Under the pieces are notes generated by a model, which saw only the letters and a program-made list of their open reading frames with translations, searched no databases and was not told where the DNA came from. Made by a program: the position numbers and the translations under genes. Below are positions 41,201-56,200 of a stretch of DNA of 64,000 nucleotides, piece by piece. This DNA is from Pelecanus crispus (lineage: Eukaryota > Chordata > Aves > Pelecaniformes > Pelecanidae). Positions within the stretch are counted from its first letter, which is position 1. Every line of letters begins with the position of its first letter. Where the stretch lies: the NCBI RefSeq assembly GCF_030463565.1, contig NC_134651.1, forward strand, positions 15,016,734-15,080,733. Reading direction: 5' to 3'.

Positions 41201-44200
41201 TTTAATCAGATTGGACCATCTCCATCTGACAGAAGGGCCAAATAATCTGGACCAACAGAATGTTACTTGGGATGTGAATGGCTCAGCCTAAGCCTTGTTT
41301 TGCTTGCTTCTTTACAAGAAATGTAACAGAGGTGAGAGAAGAGCAGGCTGTGCCATGAGGAGGGAGCTCACATACCATAGACACATCTCCACAAACACCC
41401 TGTTTAGGCCACGTATAGCCAGTTCCTGTCTCAAAAAGATACTGATGCTTTATATGGTGCTGTGCCCGGAGTCATGAGCTCATTGGATCTCTCTGCAGCT
41501 GTACCAGGCTTATACCAGCTACTGCTGTTCACTTAATCTCTGCTGATTAAGAGATAGCCTTTGCCTGGAAGGTTTGATTTCCAGTACAGCTTGTAAACAT
41601 TCACTGACCCTTGTAAGGCCAACAGAATGAGCTCCCAGGACACAGATACATACAAATACCAAGCAGCCATACAGGCATCAGGATGGAGGATAGGGAACAA
41701 TGGAGAATAAATGAATTTATGGTGATTTCATGGAACAGCTTTAAACAGGATTTGAAAAAGGAGTGTTTGATGAGTGAGTACTGGGAAACCCATTCAGACA
41801 TAGACTCCATTATATTCTGTATGCACAGTGCCTCCTCAAGTAGCCTAGAATAAAAGCAACAGAAATGCTTAACCTCTTTGATGAGTAGTTTCCAAATAGG
41901 CATCACTGGAACATCAATAGTGTTTGGCCCACATATAACTCTCCTGTATGGGATAAAGATACATCAGTTACAGATAAAATAGTGACAATGTACCTCACTC
42001 AAGAAGCTGCAGCTTTCAATAGTCCTGAGAGCTTGTATTGATCACAATTTAAAGGCTGTGAGGATCTTTCTCCAAGAAAAAGACAAAAAATTAAATGCCC
42101 CTACAGTGCTTATGTCAGAAAAGATGGCTGTACCAGTGAAATCTACTTAAACAGGCAAGAGATGTAACACAGCCTTTTAGGCAAACATTTCCATCACGCA
42201 AAAATTCCTTTGAAGCACAATAAACAAATGAATTCTGCACCTAAAACTAAATGATCTAAAACCAAATAATTCTGCATAAAGTTAAGGGTGATTTGAATGT
42301 AAGATGCAACATGAGCTAAGGTGAGGAGCTGGATTTTCAGTATTCAATCAGCTGAAGATCATTTCTTTATTTAGCAGTTTCAGGAATACCTATTCTGTAA
42401 AATGTCTAATGATAAAGTGATTTGTGAGAATAAATTCAATGACCAGTACTAATTGATTTAGAAGTTCAATACAATTACATGGAGCCCCACTGAAGAAGCA
42501 CACACACAACTCATCTGCACCATCTCATGGAGACTTTCTCTTACTCCAAATAAGAACTGCTTAGAGTTAGTTACAGGACATAGTTATTTCCTGATTGAGA
42601 ACAATAAGAGCGATGAATACAGAGACATTTCAAAAACTTTGACAAGGAACACACAACATTCTCTAGCCCTTTCACTCAATTTTTCATGCATGGCCATTTC
42701 ATCTAGAATTATGTGCATATTAATGGATACACAAGAAACTCAAGGCAAGTGCACCAAAAGCAGTGAATTTACACCTCTTTGAAATCCATACATTGAGTAC
42801 TTGTGTTTTAAAATGTGTACCTGACATTCTGTTCATTGCAGGTGAGACCAGAACCAAATTTGGCATGTATAGCTGAGCAAGTGTGGTGGTCTTCTAGGGC
42901 TCTAAAATATAAAGGGAGTGTTTTCCTTAGGACATTATTGACAAAGAAGCTTGACTTCCTCAGAGACTTGTGTAACCAGGGTACTGAACTCACCCAACTT
43001 TCTGGAACTGTTTTGCATAGATATTCCAGACATAGCGGATTTTTTGTACTTGGATACTTTTCACCTGCAAAACAAAACAGGGACAACAATATATGCAACA
43101 CAGCAAACAAAAGTACTCCCAGGCCTGCTGACAGATCTCAGCTAGGCATCCTCACTAGGGTGAAGCACAGATAAAGCAAATTACACAGGGGCCAGAGAGG
43201 GAGAGAAAACAGGATTGCATATACTAACTCCCTAGTTATGTTATAGAGTGCATTCCCCAATTCAGTGCAGGTTCCAGCAAGCTTTACAGATCTTTAGGTC
43301 AAGCAAGTACAAAGCAGCATTCTTCTCTCCCCATTTTGTGAAGCAAGGATTACAGTCCTCACTCTCATTTCACAGAACGAAGGGAAGAGATCACTGATGC
43401 AGTGGTGGGTACGCAGGCAGTTGTCAAAGCCCGTCTTCAGTCAACAACTCCTTTATCTTCTGTCTGGCTTTGAGGAAAGCAGGGGCTTTTGGGCAGTTTG
43501 CAGGCATGGTGCTGAGTCCTTCAGCTGAACAGATATACCAACAGACAAGAAAGGCCATCCCAGAATGCTTCCTGAGTCACTGCTAATGCTAAGCCCTTGC
43601 AGAGCAGTTACCCATTAGGAAGACACGCTGCCATTTATAACTTGCAAAAGGAGTATGTCCTGTGCTACGCAACAATAACGAAGCCTATTAGAGATAATGG
43701 CACTTCATATCAGCTGGAAGAAGGCACGGCTATGCACCTATACACATAAGTAATAAAGAAATCAGCTCTAGGGGACTCTCCCTACCCAGTGCAATAAGCA
43801 TTATTATAGGCCAATGAAATCTATACTCAACTCATACACTGACTCAAAATGGAGCTATAACCACAGTCGTTAACCTAACAAGAGGTCTGTAGTTAGGAAT
43901 TCACACAATATGAGCTGCAATATATGCAATGCTAAAAACCAGTGGGAAATGAGGGACTCAAGTTGCTGCTGGAACAGGTCCTTGGACAGCTCTTGGGCAC
44001 TACACATTACTCTGTGGACTTAGGTAGCTTAAAGGGCAAACAGGTTTTATAACTGATGTATAAGTAGGGGCTTTTGAACTGCTAGTGAAGGATTAAACTG
44101 TTTGCTCTTTGCTGTTTTGAAATCCGTTCTTTTCTATCTAGATGTTTTGATTCATATAAAAGTGTTGTTCAAAGGGCCTATTATTTGAGGGCTGTATTGG

Positions 44201-47200
44201 GCTTTTTTATGTTATTAATTCGATCCTCTGAAGAATGTTACAAACCAGTCTTCACTTTCATACTGTGCCAGTTGATTAAACTAACTGGCACTAAACTTTT
44301 TTACATACATTAATATATGCCCACACAAAACAGCAGTAATAACAACAGCTTTGCTCAGCTAAAGTTAGGTTTATAATGAAAATATCTACTAAAAATTGAT
44401 GTAGATCAAAAATAAATGCTAAGAAGTTAGAAATCTATTTCCTGGAAGGGGATATAGCTCTTTTATGGGTTCCCCAGTGCAGTGATCTAGTATCTATAAT
44501 CAAGAGCCAGATACTAGCAAATGTACCATTGCATTCCTATTGCTCACACCAATTTAACGTGTAATGCTAATCAAGACATATAACTGAACTGTCTGGTACT
44601 TGTTCTAAAATGGGGATAATTATATTTACTCAACTCATGAGGGACCTTATGATCTGCTTGGATCAATTAATCATCTACTGTCTCCCCAGTGCCTCACTGG
44701 GATCTCAAAGCCATGGAACTGGCAGAGACCAGGATACATTTTTGCAGGAACAGTCTGTCGTGATTTAGCCCCAGCCAGCAACTAAGCACCACGCAGCCGC
44801 TCGCTCACTCCCCCTACCCCGGTGGGATGGGGGAGAGAATCGGAGGAGTAAGAGTGAGAAACACTCCCGGGTTGAGATAAGAACAGTTTAATAATTGAAA
44901 TAAAATAAAGTAAAATAATAATAATAACAATATAATAATAATTGTAATAATAATATACAAAGCAAGTGATGCACAATGCAATTGCTCACCACCCGCCCAT
45001 TGATACCCAGACAGTTCCCGAGCAGCGATCGCTGCTCCCCAGCCAACCCCCCATAGTTTCTATACTGAGCATGGCATCATATGGTATGGAATAGCCCTTT
45101 GGGCAGTTTGGATCAACTATTCTGGCTGTGCCCCCTCCCAGCTTCTTGTGTACCTGGCAGAGCATGGGAAGCTGAAAAGTCCTTGACTAGCATAAGCAGT
45201 ACTCAGCAACAACTAAAAACATCAGCGTGTTATCAACATTCTTCTACTAAATCCAAAACACAGCACTATGCCTGCTACTAGGAAGAAAATTAACTCTATC
45301 CCAGCCGAAACCAGGACACAGTCAACAGTGCAAGATCTGACTCCAGCAAATGTAATTTGAAGCACAAATTGGTGCATACAAAGGCAAGAAAGCAAAATGT
45401 GTTTCAGACCCTCCTTGATGAAACATTTCTGGAAATACTGATGCAGCTCTGCCTAGGCACTTTTCTGTTCTATTCCCCTTCAGCTGCATTCACCCCTGTT
45501 TTCATGTGACTGTGGGAGCTGTGATGTTCAGTTCCTCACAGTTTCCCTTCAGACACAGAGCCACCCCTAAATTCCTTGATTCCTATGCCAGGAATGAGTT
45601 TTTGATTTGGAACTCTGGTTCTTCACTACCAACCCCAGTGTCTGGAAGCTCTCCTACCCATAATGTAGGTCTTCTCTCAGGAGTAGTGAGGATTCTTTTT
45701 TCATAACCCACCTCGGAGTAAGAGAGGATTTTTACAGACATGAGTACAGTTCTCCAAAATCTCTAGCTTGTTTTTCCACAGCTCACTATGTTCGTCAAGC
45801 TGCAAGTTTCTCAGCTGGATATGTTTCACAGCTCACTTTCACTCTGTGAAGCGTGGCTACCATCTCCCAGATGCTGCAGGGAATACTTTACTTACTTGTA
45901 AACTTGGCTTCATTATGGCTTTGCTGAAGATTGAGTCTTCCTCAGCAGTGGGTGGATAATCGGATGTACTTTTGATAAGTGCAGACACAGAGATCCATGT
46001 CACAGTCTTACGAGAATAAACCCGAAATTCATCCTAAATGAATATACAAGAGAAGTGTCACAATTTCCCTCAAAACCAGACCAAACTCACTATCACCTTG
46101 GAGTGAATGATTACAGTAGGCCTTTCTAGAGCACTGCTCCAGCTTTTTTAAAGAACTAACCACCAGGGGCCTCCCAGCACCTGTGACTGATAGATAAACC
46201 AGCAGAATGGGAGTGGAGCCATGGTCCTGTCAAAATGTGAGTACTGCAAATAATTCACTGACCACAGGTCTGGTGCTTGACTGATAAGGATGGAATGTGA
46301 ACACCCAGGTCATGATCTAGGACAGGCAAACAGTACAGGACAATCTGAGATGCAGTGACCATACTGTAAAGGGAAGATCAAAAGGAACATAGCATTGTAC
46401 TGCAAAATGGATGTTTAGTGCCAATACTGTTTCACAGTCATTCCTGTGTTAACACTTCATTGAAACAAGTGTGTTAGCACCATGCCTACCTTATGGTACC
46501 TTAGACAAGCTTTTGTCACAACCTGAGTTCATGATCTTGCTATTTTGTATAAAATAAGTTCAACATTGGAACTGCCTGATAACTAGTGTTGGTAGTACAG
46601 TCTTAGAGATTAGAGCAACGACTGTAATAAATATCTTCATGTTAAGTTTCAGTCCTGAATACCAAACCACACGCATTAAAGCCAAATATGAGACTGACTT
46701 ATATATCACACTCAGTGTGTGAGCAGTTTGGCAGATGGAAAAAGCTGATTACCTCAGCGAGTTAGGTTCTGAAAGCACAGTTATTAAACTTCATTTGGAA
46801 ATGACAACAGAAAAAAAAGATTCTGTACCAAATATGAGTCCTTTTGAATAACTTAAGGGTTCAAAAAAGAACTTTAATAATGTTTATATATCTTATTTAT
46901 TTGTGCACTTTTCTTCTTAAGCTGGTATTTTGAGTAGAATACCATTTATTTTCTGATATTTATCGTTAATTTAAATTTCAGAATCAGTAGACATTGGGAT
47001 GCAGATTGAGATGGGAAGCAGTGAATAACACAGGTGCTCGTTACTTGAACTAAAGTGAGTCAAAATTCAATAACAAAAGTGAGTTAATAGGCTCTTATAT
47101 TGCAATTGCAGAGATGATGATGAATGATGAATGAAGGTTTTATGTGAAGCAAAAGAGAATTCCAAGGACCAAGCTGATGGGATTACTTGTATCCTCATTA

Positions 47201-50200
47201 GCAGTAGCCATCACATTTGAGAACTGACATAATCAGAATGCAGGGAAAAAAACAAAACGGTCATTTTAATACAAAGAACCATGAAGGAAATCTGAAATTG
47301 TCAAATGCCCAGAGCACACTTTTAGAGAGCTTCCTGATAACAAGAACGTACAATATGATTCAATTCTTGTTTAATTACATAAAGGATCATTTAAAAACTC
47401 ATTTATTTGAAAAGTGCTTGGCATGGCAAATCCATTTAAAATGACACACAAGAATAGGTAATTAAAAATGCAAACTGAAGATTAAAAAGGGAGATTAAAC
47501 CTAATATGCTTATTTTTTTAAAAAAAATACATACCCCCCAGCCTATTAGGATGCAGATTGTTTCAATATAAAATATTCAACAGGCAGATCTGTGATTTTC
47601 AAAATCCAAGATCTTAACCACATGCTGCTCTGCTCATTTAAAAAGGCAGCTCAAATACAGGGGTAGCAACTGATCCATTTTGCAACTGCACATTTTGCAA
47701 AAGCCATTGTTCAGGAATCTTTGAAGCAGAACAAATCAAACTTCTACAAGTAAACCAACCCTGCCAGCTCCTGGAGTATTCAGGGTCAGCTGGGATTCAG
47801 AGTCAAGTCTCAGTTTGCTTCTTTTAGTGTTGCAGTAGCTTGCATGAAATTAAATCAGGGTCTGTGTATGTTGCAGTGCTTCAGAACACTCCTCAGCAGA
47901 CAGAAATCTGTATTAGGAAACTACTAGCAAAACATAACTGCCCTGAAAGCATTAACTGCAGGACTGCAGGCTTATTGGACATGGGGAAGGACTGATGGAA
48001 AATGGAAACATACAGCCAAGAAAACAAGCAGTCTAAGCTTGTCCTCTTCCATATACTAATCCCTCATCACGCACTGCTGGGCACTGCTGGGGACAGAGCT
48101 AGACAAATTCTAAATCTAAATCTTTGGTTTGGCCCACTGGCTAAATTTTGGAAGAGAGAGGCAGCTTCACCAGGACAGCCAAGTGAGGGAAAAAGGATCT
48201 GCTGGACACAGCCAATCAAACTGATGCTTTAGAATCTGGAGCACAGATCTGCAATTTAGAAAGCACAGGGATGGTGGAAGGGAGGAGGAAGTACTGAGCA
48301 AATAACACAGTCCTGAAACCACAGATATTACAGGTTTTTTACCCCAATTTCTTTCAGCTTGTTGTCTGATCAGCTGTTACCCTCCACTCCAATCATCATC
48401 TTACACATAATTTGTGGAATACTTGAGAGTTCTTTAGATCAATGATGGCAAACATAAGGTATTATTGCAGGGAATCAGCAATGTAAGATATTTCAGCTAA
48501 CTGGATTCCTTCCAATTAACTCATCTTCCATTTAACTACATACTAGGGACTAATTTAAAGATTAAAGTAGGCAGGCACCTACTGTTGTTCTGAGCAGAAC
48601 AACGTCCGCTTCTTCCAAGCTGCAGTGGATGCAGTTTGCCCACACATCCCACTCGGGCTTCCAGTAAAAGAGCAGCAGCAGAGCCCCACAGGACAAGATG
48701 TATCCAGCAATGCACAAGGCCTTTCGGCAGCCTTGGGTTTTGTAGCCAAAAATCTCCTGTACAGCAAAGACAAGGAAAAACTCATTACTGTTTCTCTTAA
48801 AGAAACCCCTGGAATACTACATTTTCCCATCATCCACTGCTCTCCTATAGGTCCTGCTTGGTATGGTACTGTGAAAAAACAAGTCATAGAACTTGTATTT
48901 GGCTTCTTTATGTGTCCTAAACATGACTAGAAAAAAATTTTGCATGTTCCACAGAAGTTTTCATCCACCTTCACAAAATCTGGATTGCTGTAGTCTGACC
49001 AAACCTCTAAAAGAGTTTTATGTAGTTGTGAAACTCAGCATGAGACACCTATGTGTGTGCATGAGTTGGAGTGATATCAAAATATAGAAGCCCTAACCTT
49101 TAAGCCCCAGGTCAGGAACACGGATTTGCCTGGTCAGCTTTTTAAGGGTGAGACAGCTGAAGAACTTGAGTATGTCTGTGCTAGGGGATGGAGTGTAGTG
49201 CAGACCCACTGCAGCAGCTAAGACAGTGCCTGCTTCAGAATCAGAAGCACTACTGCTGTCCTGCCATAGCAGTGAGTCTGCATTAATGCACCTACACTTT
49301 AGAGACCCGGTTAGTGTCTCTGCATGGTGCCAAATGACAGTGTGGCTGCACCAGCTGGAGCTGCTTTGCACAACTCAGCACAGACACAGCCTTTGTAGGG
49401 CTGTTACCAGCTTCCATGATAGCTCCAGTATGGGGATTTTGGACCTTGCCAATGTGCCACTGTCCTAACATCCCAAAATAATAATAACTGTTACTAAGAA
49501 CAACTAATGAACACTTGCAGAATGCTTTACATGTTCAGAGGGCCAAAGGAAGCTACTCACTGTAGCTGTATGAGTAGGTATTATTATTCCTTTTTTTAAA
49601 GCTTTTTTTTGTTACAGTGAGGCAAGATGACTTGCCCCAAACTTCAAAGGGATGACCGTCAGTATTACAGTTTAAGAGCTGCCAGGTCTTGGTACTATGG
49701 CCAAATTCCCTCTCAGTGTGCTAGCACGGACTTGGTAAAGGTGAAATTAAATGAATACAGTGAATTTATAGAGGAGACCCAGCCCTGATCTAAGATGGGA
49801 GATTGCATGGCTGCAATTACATCGGGTGACCAGGAGAATTTGCTAACATAAGGGTTAAGATTCCTCAATCTCCTTCTTCCTAGTATATGTGCAGCAATTG
49901 TGCAATCTGCTTCTGACGATCAGATATCTGCAGCCACAGATATTGCAAGATCCATTCATAAGGTGAGAAGAAAAGGCAATGTAATTGGAAGGATGAGTAA
50001 TGCATAATTCCTGGTTCTGTGCTGGTGTCTGCTTGTTATGCGAAACGCAGGCCCTACCCAGTGGTTCCACATGCTGCCTCAGCCTACCTGCTCTATGTCA
50101 TTCTCCAAAAGACAGACTCTATCTTCCTAGGTAATCTCCATACAGGGTTTCTAAAGGGAAGACATTGACAACTGTGGGGAAAAAGTATGGTAAACTACAC

Positions 50201-53200
50201 AGGGAAGTAGCCTGCATTGCACAGGACCTGGTTATACCACCTTGAGGTGCACATGCTCAGCATTTTCAAAGGCTTCTATAATCTCTGAGCAACCCAAGAG
50301 ATTAAAGCAACACTGCAGCAGATAGAAGGAAGCTCATGGAGGACAGCAGATAGGCAAAGTTGCTAGAAGGTAGATGGTGTGGCAGGCATGTGCTATTAAT
50401 ATTCACATGCTCCTATCAACAGGTAAAGGGCTCTCCATTCACCTCTGTCTAGTTGTATCCTTAACAAAAAGGTTACAGAATTATTGTCAGCACCAGCATA
50501 CAGAATACTACATACGATGTGAACTTACTGTTCACAGCAATGGCTTACTAGCAAGATCCAGATGCTTGGATCCAGACTTCACAGCTTGTCAGCAAGGCAA
50601 AAGAACTCCCAAGGAGAAGAGACGCCTAAGGGAAGAACTGTTAAAAGAACGTGCCTTCGGACTTCCTCCAGTAAATGGCTGGACCTGGAATAACTGGAAT
50701 TATATTTTCAAATTGGGATGGGCATGAATATCAGGGTGGGGAAGAATGAGATTGCTGCCATGTGCACCTTGCTTCTGCCAGTGAATCATTCCTTTAATTT
50801 CCAGCTTTTGTGCCTTACACCCGAAGTCTGAGAAGTCAGTAAAGCTGTAGTTAATACAATTAAAAAGGGAGAGGGTGGGCATTCGGCATGTGATTGGCAG
50901 TCATTTGGGGTCATCTTCTGTTGGCAGTGTTCTCTGCTGAAATGCTGAATGATTCCCCAAGCCTGATATGACAATATAACCACAGAGCTAGGGCAGACTC
51001 TGTCTTTCTCTACCTAGGAAACCATGCACCTATTTATCATAATATGTATCTGAGTACCCCTACACCTGCATATGTTTCCAGGCCTTTCTTTTCCAGAGTA
51101 GTTTTCCCTCCCAAAAGGGCTTGATCCCTTAGATCTCAAGACACTTCCCAAAACTCAGCATGCATCAGTATTCCTCATCTTGAATACCAGGAGAAAGGAA
51201 GACAAGGAAAACAGCTCAGCTGGGAAAAAAAGGCCATGCTCTTAAGACATCCACTATCCTGTCAGCTGGATCTTGTTGCTTCTCACAAGGGACTTTCCTG
51301 AGATAGATGGATAGATACCCTCCAGCTGTTCTGACCCAGTGCACATTCTGCCCTATGAACACAGGTGTTGGTTCAGGTTCATTGGTTTGTGTCTTGATGA
51401 ATGTGACATTTCTGAATATAGTTGTTGAGGAGCTCTACAAGGAGTAAGCTGGGAAAGAATAAACATCAGATGTTAACGGCTGTTTTGTATTTGGATGTCC
51501 ATGCAGGAATCTAAAGCCCAAGCAAAGCATGGTTTGGAAACGTCTGGAGCAGGTTACCTGAACCACATCATTCAGAAGCAAAGCTAGGCAGGGAAATAGA
51601 TCGAGCTCCAGACCTAACTTGTGTCAAAGTTCCCTGGGCCAGAACCTTTCAATACTTAATGTCAGAATAAAATGTTCTGTTAGGTTGAGGTGTTTTTCCT
51701 GACCCTGTGCCTTCAACCAGAAGGGCTATAGCAATGAATGCTGCATTCATAAAAAAACATTTGGTATGTAAATAACTCCTTGTTGAAACAAAAACAGTAT
51801 TAGTACAAACACTTCTCACTTGTCAAATAAGTCAACAAAGACACACACAATGTGCATAAAAACGGGGGGAACAGGCACACACATCATGCAGGTTTCTCAG
51901 CAGGTTTATCTAGCCACGTGAATGCCTTACAGTAATTAGGGTTTGGAAATTCTTCAGGCTTATTCAGGATTCACTAGGCCTATACTACAAAGATCTCCAA
52001 GCAAATGCATGTCCACTATGGCAAACAATACTTCCAGGGCTGGCAGAAATCCTGGTGTTGATGTCACTAGTAAGAACATGTCTGTCAGGTCTGTTCTATG
52101 TTGTTAAAGAAAAGAGAATAACTTTCGCTGGGTTGTATTTCATTGCACAAAGAGGCTGTGCTGATGCAGACATGCTTCTTTTGCAGATGGGTCTGATGAA
52201 CACAGATTTGCACCTTGACAACCTCTCTACTGTGTGAGCCAGTTTTTAGGGCTCAGTGTGCATTTGGCATATATAACATTACACAGCCAAATAACCTAGG
52301 TCCTCGAGGGCACAGACTAAGAGATGGTGGAAAACAAAGCTAAGATTAGCTATCTGTGATCTGTAAGACTCCAAAGGGCTTCTCCTTATCTCACAGGAGG
52401 TAGCACTGTCTACAAAAGAGGCTGGTATGCAGGGCTTATCTCATCTCTGTAGAATAATTTCTAATAATTTGTAGTGTAAAAACTTTGTTAATATCCCCTT
52501 TCTCTTGAGACTCCCAAGAGTCAGAAGAGTGACTAAAACAAAATGGTTTAACTTGTGAGTGAAGGGTCTAGGGAGGGGCCATGGATTATTGGACAGAAAA
52601 AGCTGCCAGACCTGCTCAGTTGGCAGAAAATGTGCTTATTCCAAGAAAGGTTCTTAGCTGCTTTCACAATCATACAAAGCCACCACTCAAGGGCTTATCA
52701 CTCTAGTGTCCAGCAAGTCTTCGTTACTTATGTTTAAAAGAAGAATTGCCTGTAACTGCCAGGCTATCTGCACAGCAGAATTTAAATGCAAAAGTCAAAC
52801 AAGTTCAGGCACCCTTTTCTTTGGTGAAAACAAGGCCTGTAGCTACCAGGAAGGAGCCTAAACAGTGGCTGTGAACTATGATATTTCTGGCAACCCAATC
52901 ACCAGGTACCCTATTACAAACAACCTGTTGCTATAACAACAGATAATAGGATTAGACTTGAAAGACTGGTTAAGATTCACAAGGAATTTAATAACTGAAT
53001 CTCATTCTTACCAACTGAAACCTGTTTCATCAGAGGTTTTTTTCTATTCCCTCTGAAGCCAGTAGCAACATTCACTATCATTCCATTAGGATCAAGGTTG
53101 TGCCTTTCAGATTCTATCTTAATTTTAAGAGTTAAATTTCTCAAACTCAAAAGACATAAAACTCCTGGCTCAGATTCCCTTCAGAATTTTGGCATCCCAA

Positions 53201-56200
53201 AGGAGACAGACAGCCAATATGCTGCCAATATGCAGCAGCAAACTGGGGTTCACCAGCTGACTGACTGAAGTTGTCCCATTCCTTCAGACATATGCAACTG
53301 AAGAACACATGCTTAAGACAAGCTTCTGGCAAATCCTTCCTAAAGCAGCAGCCTGTCATTAGGGTTTGTGCGAAGGAAGTGATTAGTCCCAAGCTGTACA
53401 GAGAGGAGCATCAAATTGGCAGAGGGCATAAAACTGTGTTTTTCCTCCCTCTTCCTATTCCACCACCAGTTACTTCTTCTCAAAGCCACCTTCAAGCAGA
53501 TCTTTCTGAAGGGAAAGGCGGCGGGGGGGGGCAGAGCAAGCTAATTCCTAAAATAAATCCCTTCCTATTACCACACCTATTAGCCCTCTCTGAGGCAAGC
53601 TGCTGTGTCCAGAGTGCTCTCACACTACTGAGATCTTTCCAGTACTACAAATGGTTATGAAGAGATATTTCATGCTCCGAATGTACATTGCTAAGTTTTA
53701 GCTGGGTACCAGGAGAATGAACTCTCATTCAAGCAAATGTGCTCCAGCCACATAAAGTAATCCCAAAGATGTGCACAAGAGTATATAGGGTAGATTCTTA
53801 AATACGGGACTATCTAGCATCTCAGCTGTACCAAGAAATGGAAACACTGAAGAAAACTTACAAGTATTTCTTCTCATTAGAGCTCCCCAACCTTCCTCAG
53901 CAACATTGACAACTAGTTCAACACAGGAAAGCATTGGATGTCCAGAGTCCAAATGAACCACTTGCATGCTTTCAAAATTACTTGAACTATTTCACTCTGG
54001 AAGAACTGGCACCTGCACAATGTCAGCTATTACGTTATTACACCAAGTGATACGATCTTGTTTGAGGAGTCAGGAACTGCTTGTTAATAATTTGGTTCAG
54101 GTGGATTAAACTGACTGTTAAAAATAATCTTGAAAAATATTTTTCATGGCTTAGAATTTTAGAAAAATTGTTGCAGGGTCACTGAGACCATTATGTGCCA
54201 GTGCCACTTGCTGTGGCTGCCAGTAATTTAAAATACACGATTTCAACAAAGAATGTCTACACACAATTCTCTTTTACCCCATGTACTCTCCTCTCCTCTG
54301 CTTGAATACAGCCTTCTTTGTCTCAATTTTTTTCTTCACAATTTATCTCACCTATGTATTACTTTCTTTTTCTCTTTCACACAAATACACACACTAGCTG
54401 GTTTTTTCCTTGTCCTCTTACAGTACCTCAGACACCCTCACAGATATCTTCCTCTCTCATAACTTTTTTCTCTCTCTCTTACACATATGTGACAGAGACA
54501 CAAACATACCTGCCAAATCCAGCACAATTTGGCTATGGTTTTAATTGCACCTACTACGCAACTGCTTTATCAATCTTTTTTCTGTGATTTTCATTTGGGA
54601 ACCCCAGATGAATGAGCACTGCTCATGCTCATTGCAGGCATAGAGAGCATGACAACTGCCAGACACCCTGGATTCACAGTTCAGATTGACTCAATACTGT
54701 GCACACACACCAGCCGGGCACGGAAAACCTCAGATTCACAGCGCAGATCCCCAAGCACTGGACTTACGGCACATGTGCTTAGTATGATACTGGTGAGAAA
54801 CAAGAACATTACTGGGATAGCTGGCTCTGTGCAAGCACAACTTAGATGTCCCAGTAGTGCACAGCTGGAAATGAACATGGAGGGTACAATGGTGTGGCTC
54901 TACACAGCACCAGTCACTCCACTTAAACCTAATGAGCTCAGGCTCAATTCTGGCATTGCTAGTGACAGTGCCAGTAGTGGGAAGAGAATGACAGGGTGTT
55001 TATGGTCCTAGAAGGACAGGGGCAGGGTGGAGCACAGACACAAAACCAGCAGCCATTTGGAGTAGGGGAGCAGTGGCACATCAGCACCAGGGCTAGAGCC
55101 AGGAGCAGGGTGCTGCGAGCTGGTTTAGTAACTCAGCAGCAGAGCCAGTTGGGTTCTGCATTGCACTGAGCTAATTAGTCCCCACCCTCAGAGCCAGTAC
55201 CTTGCGCTTCCTGCAGTGCTCAGTTCATGCTGCTGGATGACTCTGCACTGCATTCTCCAGCACATCCCAGATTACCCAGGTTTGCATTACGCAAAATATG
55301 ATATCTCCCCTTCCCTGGATGGCAGAGAGCTGACTGAAAATCTACGTTTCTATCTAGGGATAACAAATGTCCACATTTTTCCATGTCATGGTCTCTTTTT
55401 CACTAAAACAGAATTCTCAGTGACTAGATTTTGAAGATTTCGCTAGGATTTCTGGAAATGAACAGTCATGTCAGCTTCTAAGTGACTCTGTTTCACTAGC
55501 TTTGCTGGGGCTGTTGTATACCCAGAAATCTTACATGCACTCATAGCAGAGCTACAGTGGCTCTGCAGCATGGGAATTTTGAGAAGCACTGCATTTACCA
55601 GACATGCATGAGAATCATTGCTGTACAGCTGCATCATGGGTCTGACATCTCCAGCAGAAGCTGTTAGACAGACAGAATGCATGTGTGACAAATAGCTGAT
55701 CCGTAACATGCAGTAATGCCAAAGCAGCTAAGCAGCACTGCATTTACTACAGTTGTGCACTGAGCTTACTATTTAAGAGAAGTGCCATGCAGTAGATCAG
55801 ATATTTTGTGTAAGCATAGGACTTATTTCTACATGTTACAGAATGCATGTAAACATACTCCTCCCCTGGGAAACTCTGTAAAGAAATACAGTAGTTCTGT
55901 ATTTAGAAATCCAGCTTTATACAGGTGCCTAAGCTGGAATAGTGTTGTCAATTCAACAGACTGCATTTTCTCATAATTTATGCAAATATAACACGTGTTT
56001 TTATGTTCCAGAGAAAGCCAAGGTTCCCAGTCCTCACCTAACTGGATCTGACACTAGAGATTCAGCTGTCCAATGGTTAGGAACACCACTCCAGCCCATC
56101 CCTCAAGCTCATATAAGACTACTTCCACCTAGATTTATAATGCCACATACATAATCTGTCAAGTCATCCCCTGTTGGAGGGGATAACCAATTAAACCCAG

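Larger units (their letters stand above)
34147..42993 (-). other. Introns 4-10 and 12-13 of ATP13A4, general description
   Basis: The introns between the listed exons range from 92 bp (intron 4) to about 1.2 kb. I recognise no repeat or nested exon in them. Intron 12 (33838-34145, 308 bp) divides the DKTGT motif. Confidence 0.6.
43065..45895 (-). other. ATP13A4 intron 3
   Basis: This 2.8 kb intron contains the full solo LTR (44756-45318) and a MIR-like scrap (44603-44665). The rest is unrecognised. Confidence 0.75.

Noticed and set aside
42815-43174. 119-codon plus-strand open frame
   Set aside because: It is the antisense of ATP13A4 exons 4 and 5.
50374-50727. 117-codon plus-strand open frame in ATP13A4 intron 1
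   Set aside because: No recognised motif, no promoter or splice context, and a length within chance range for 64 kb.
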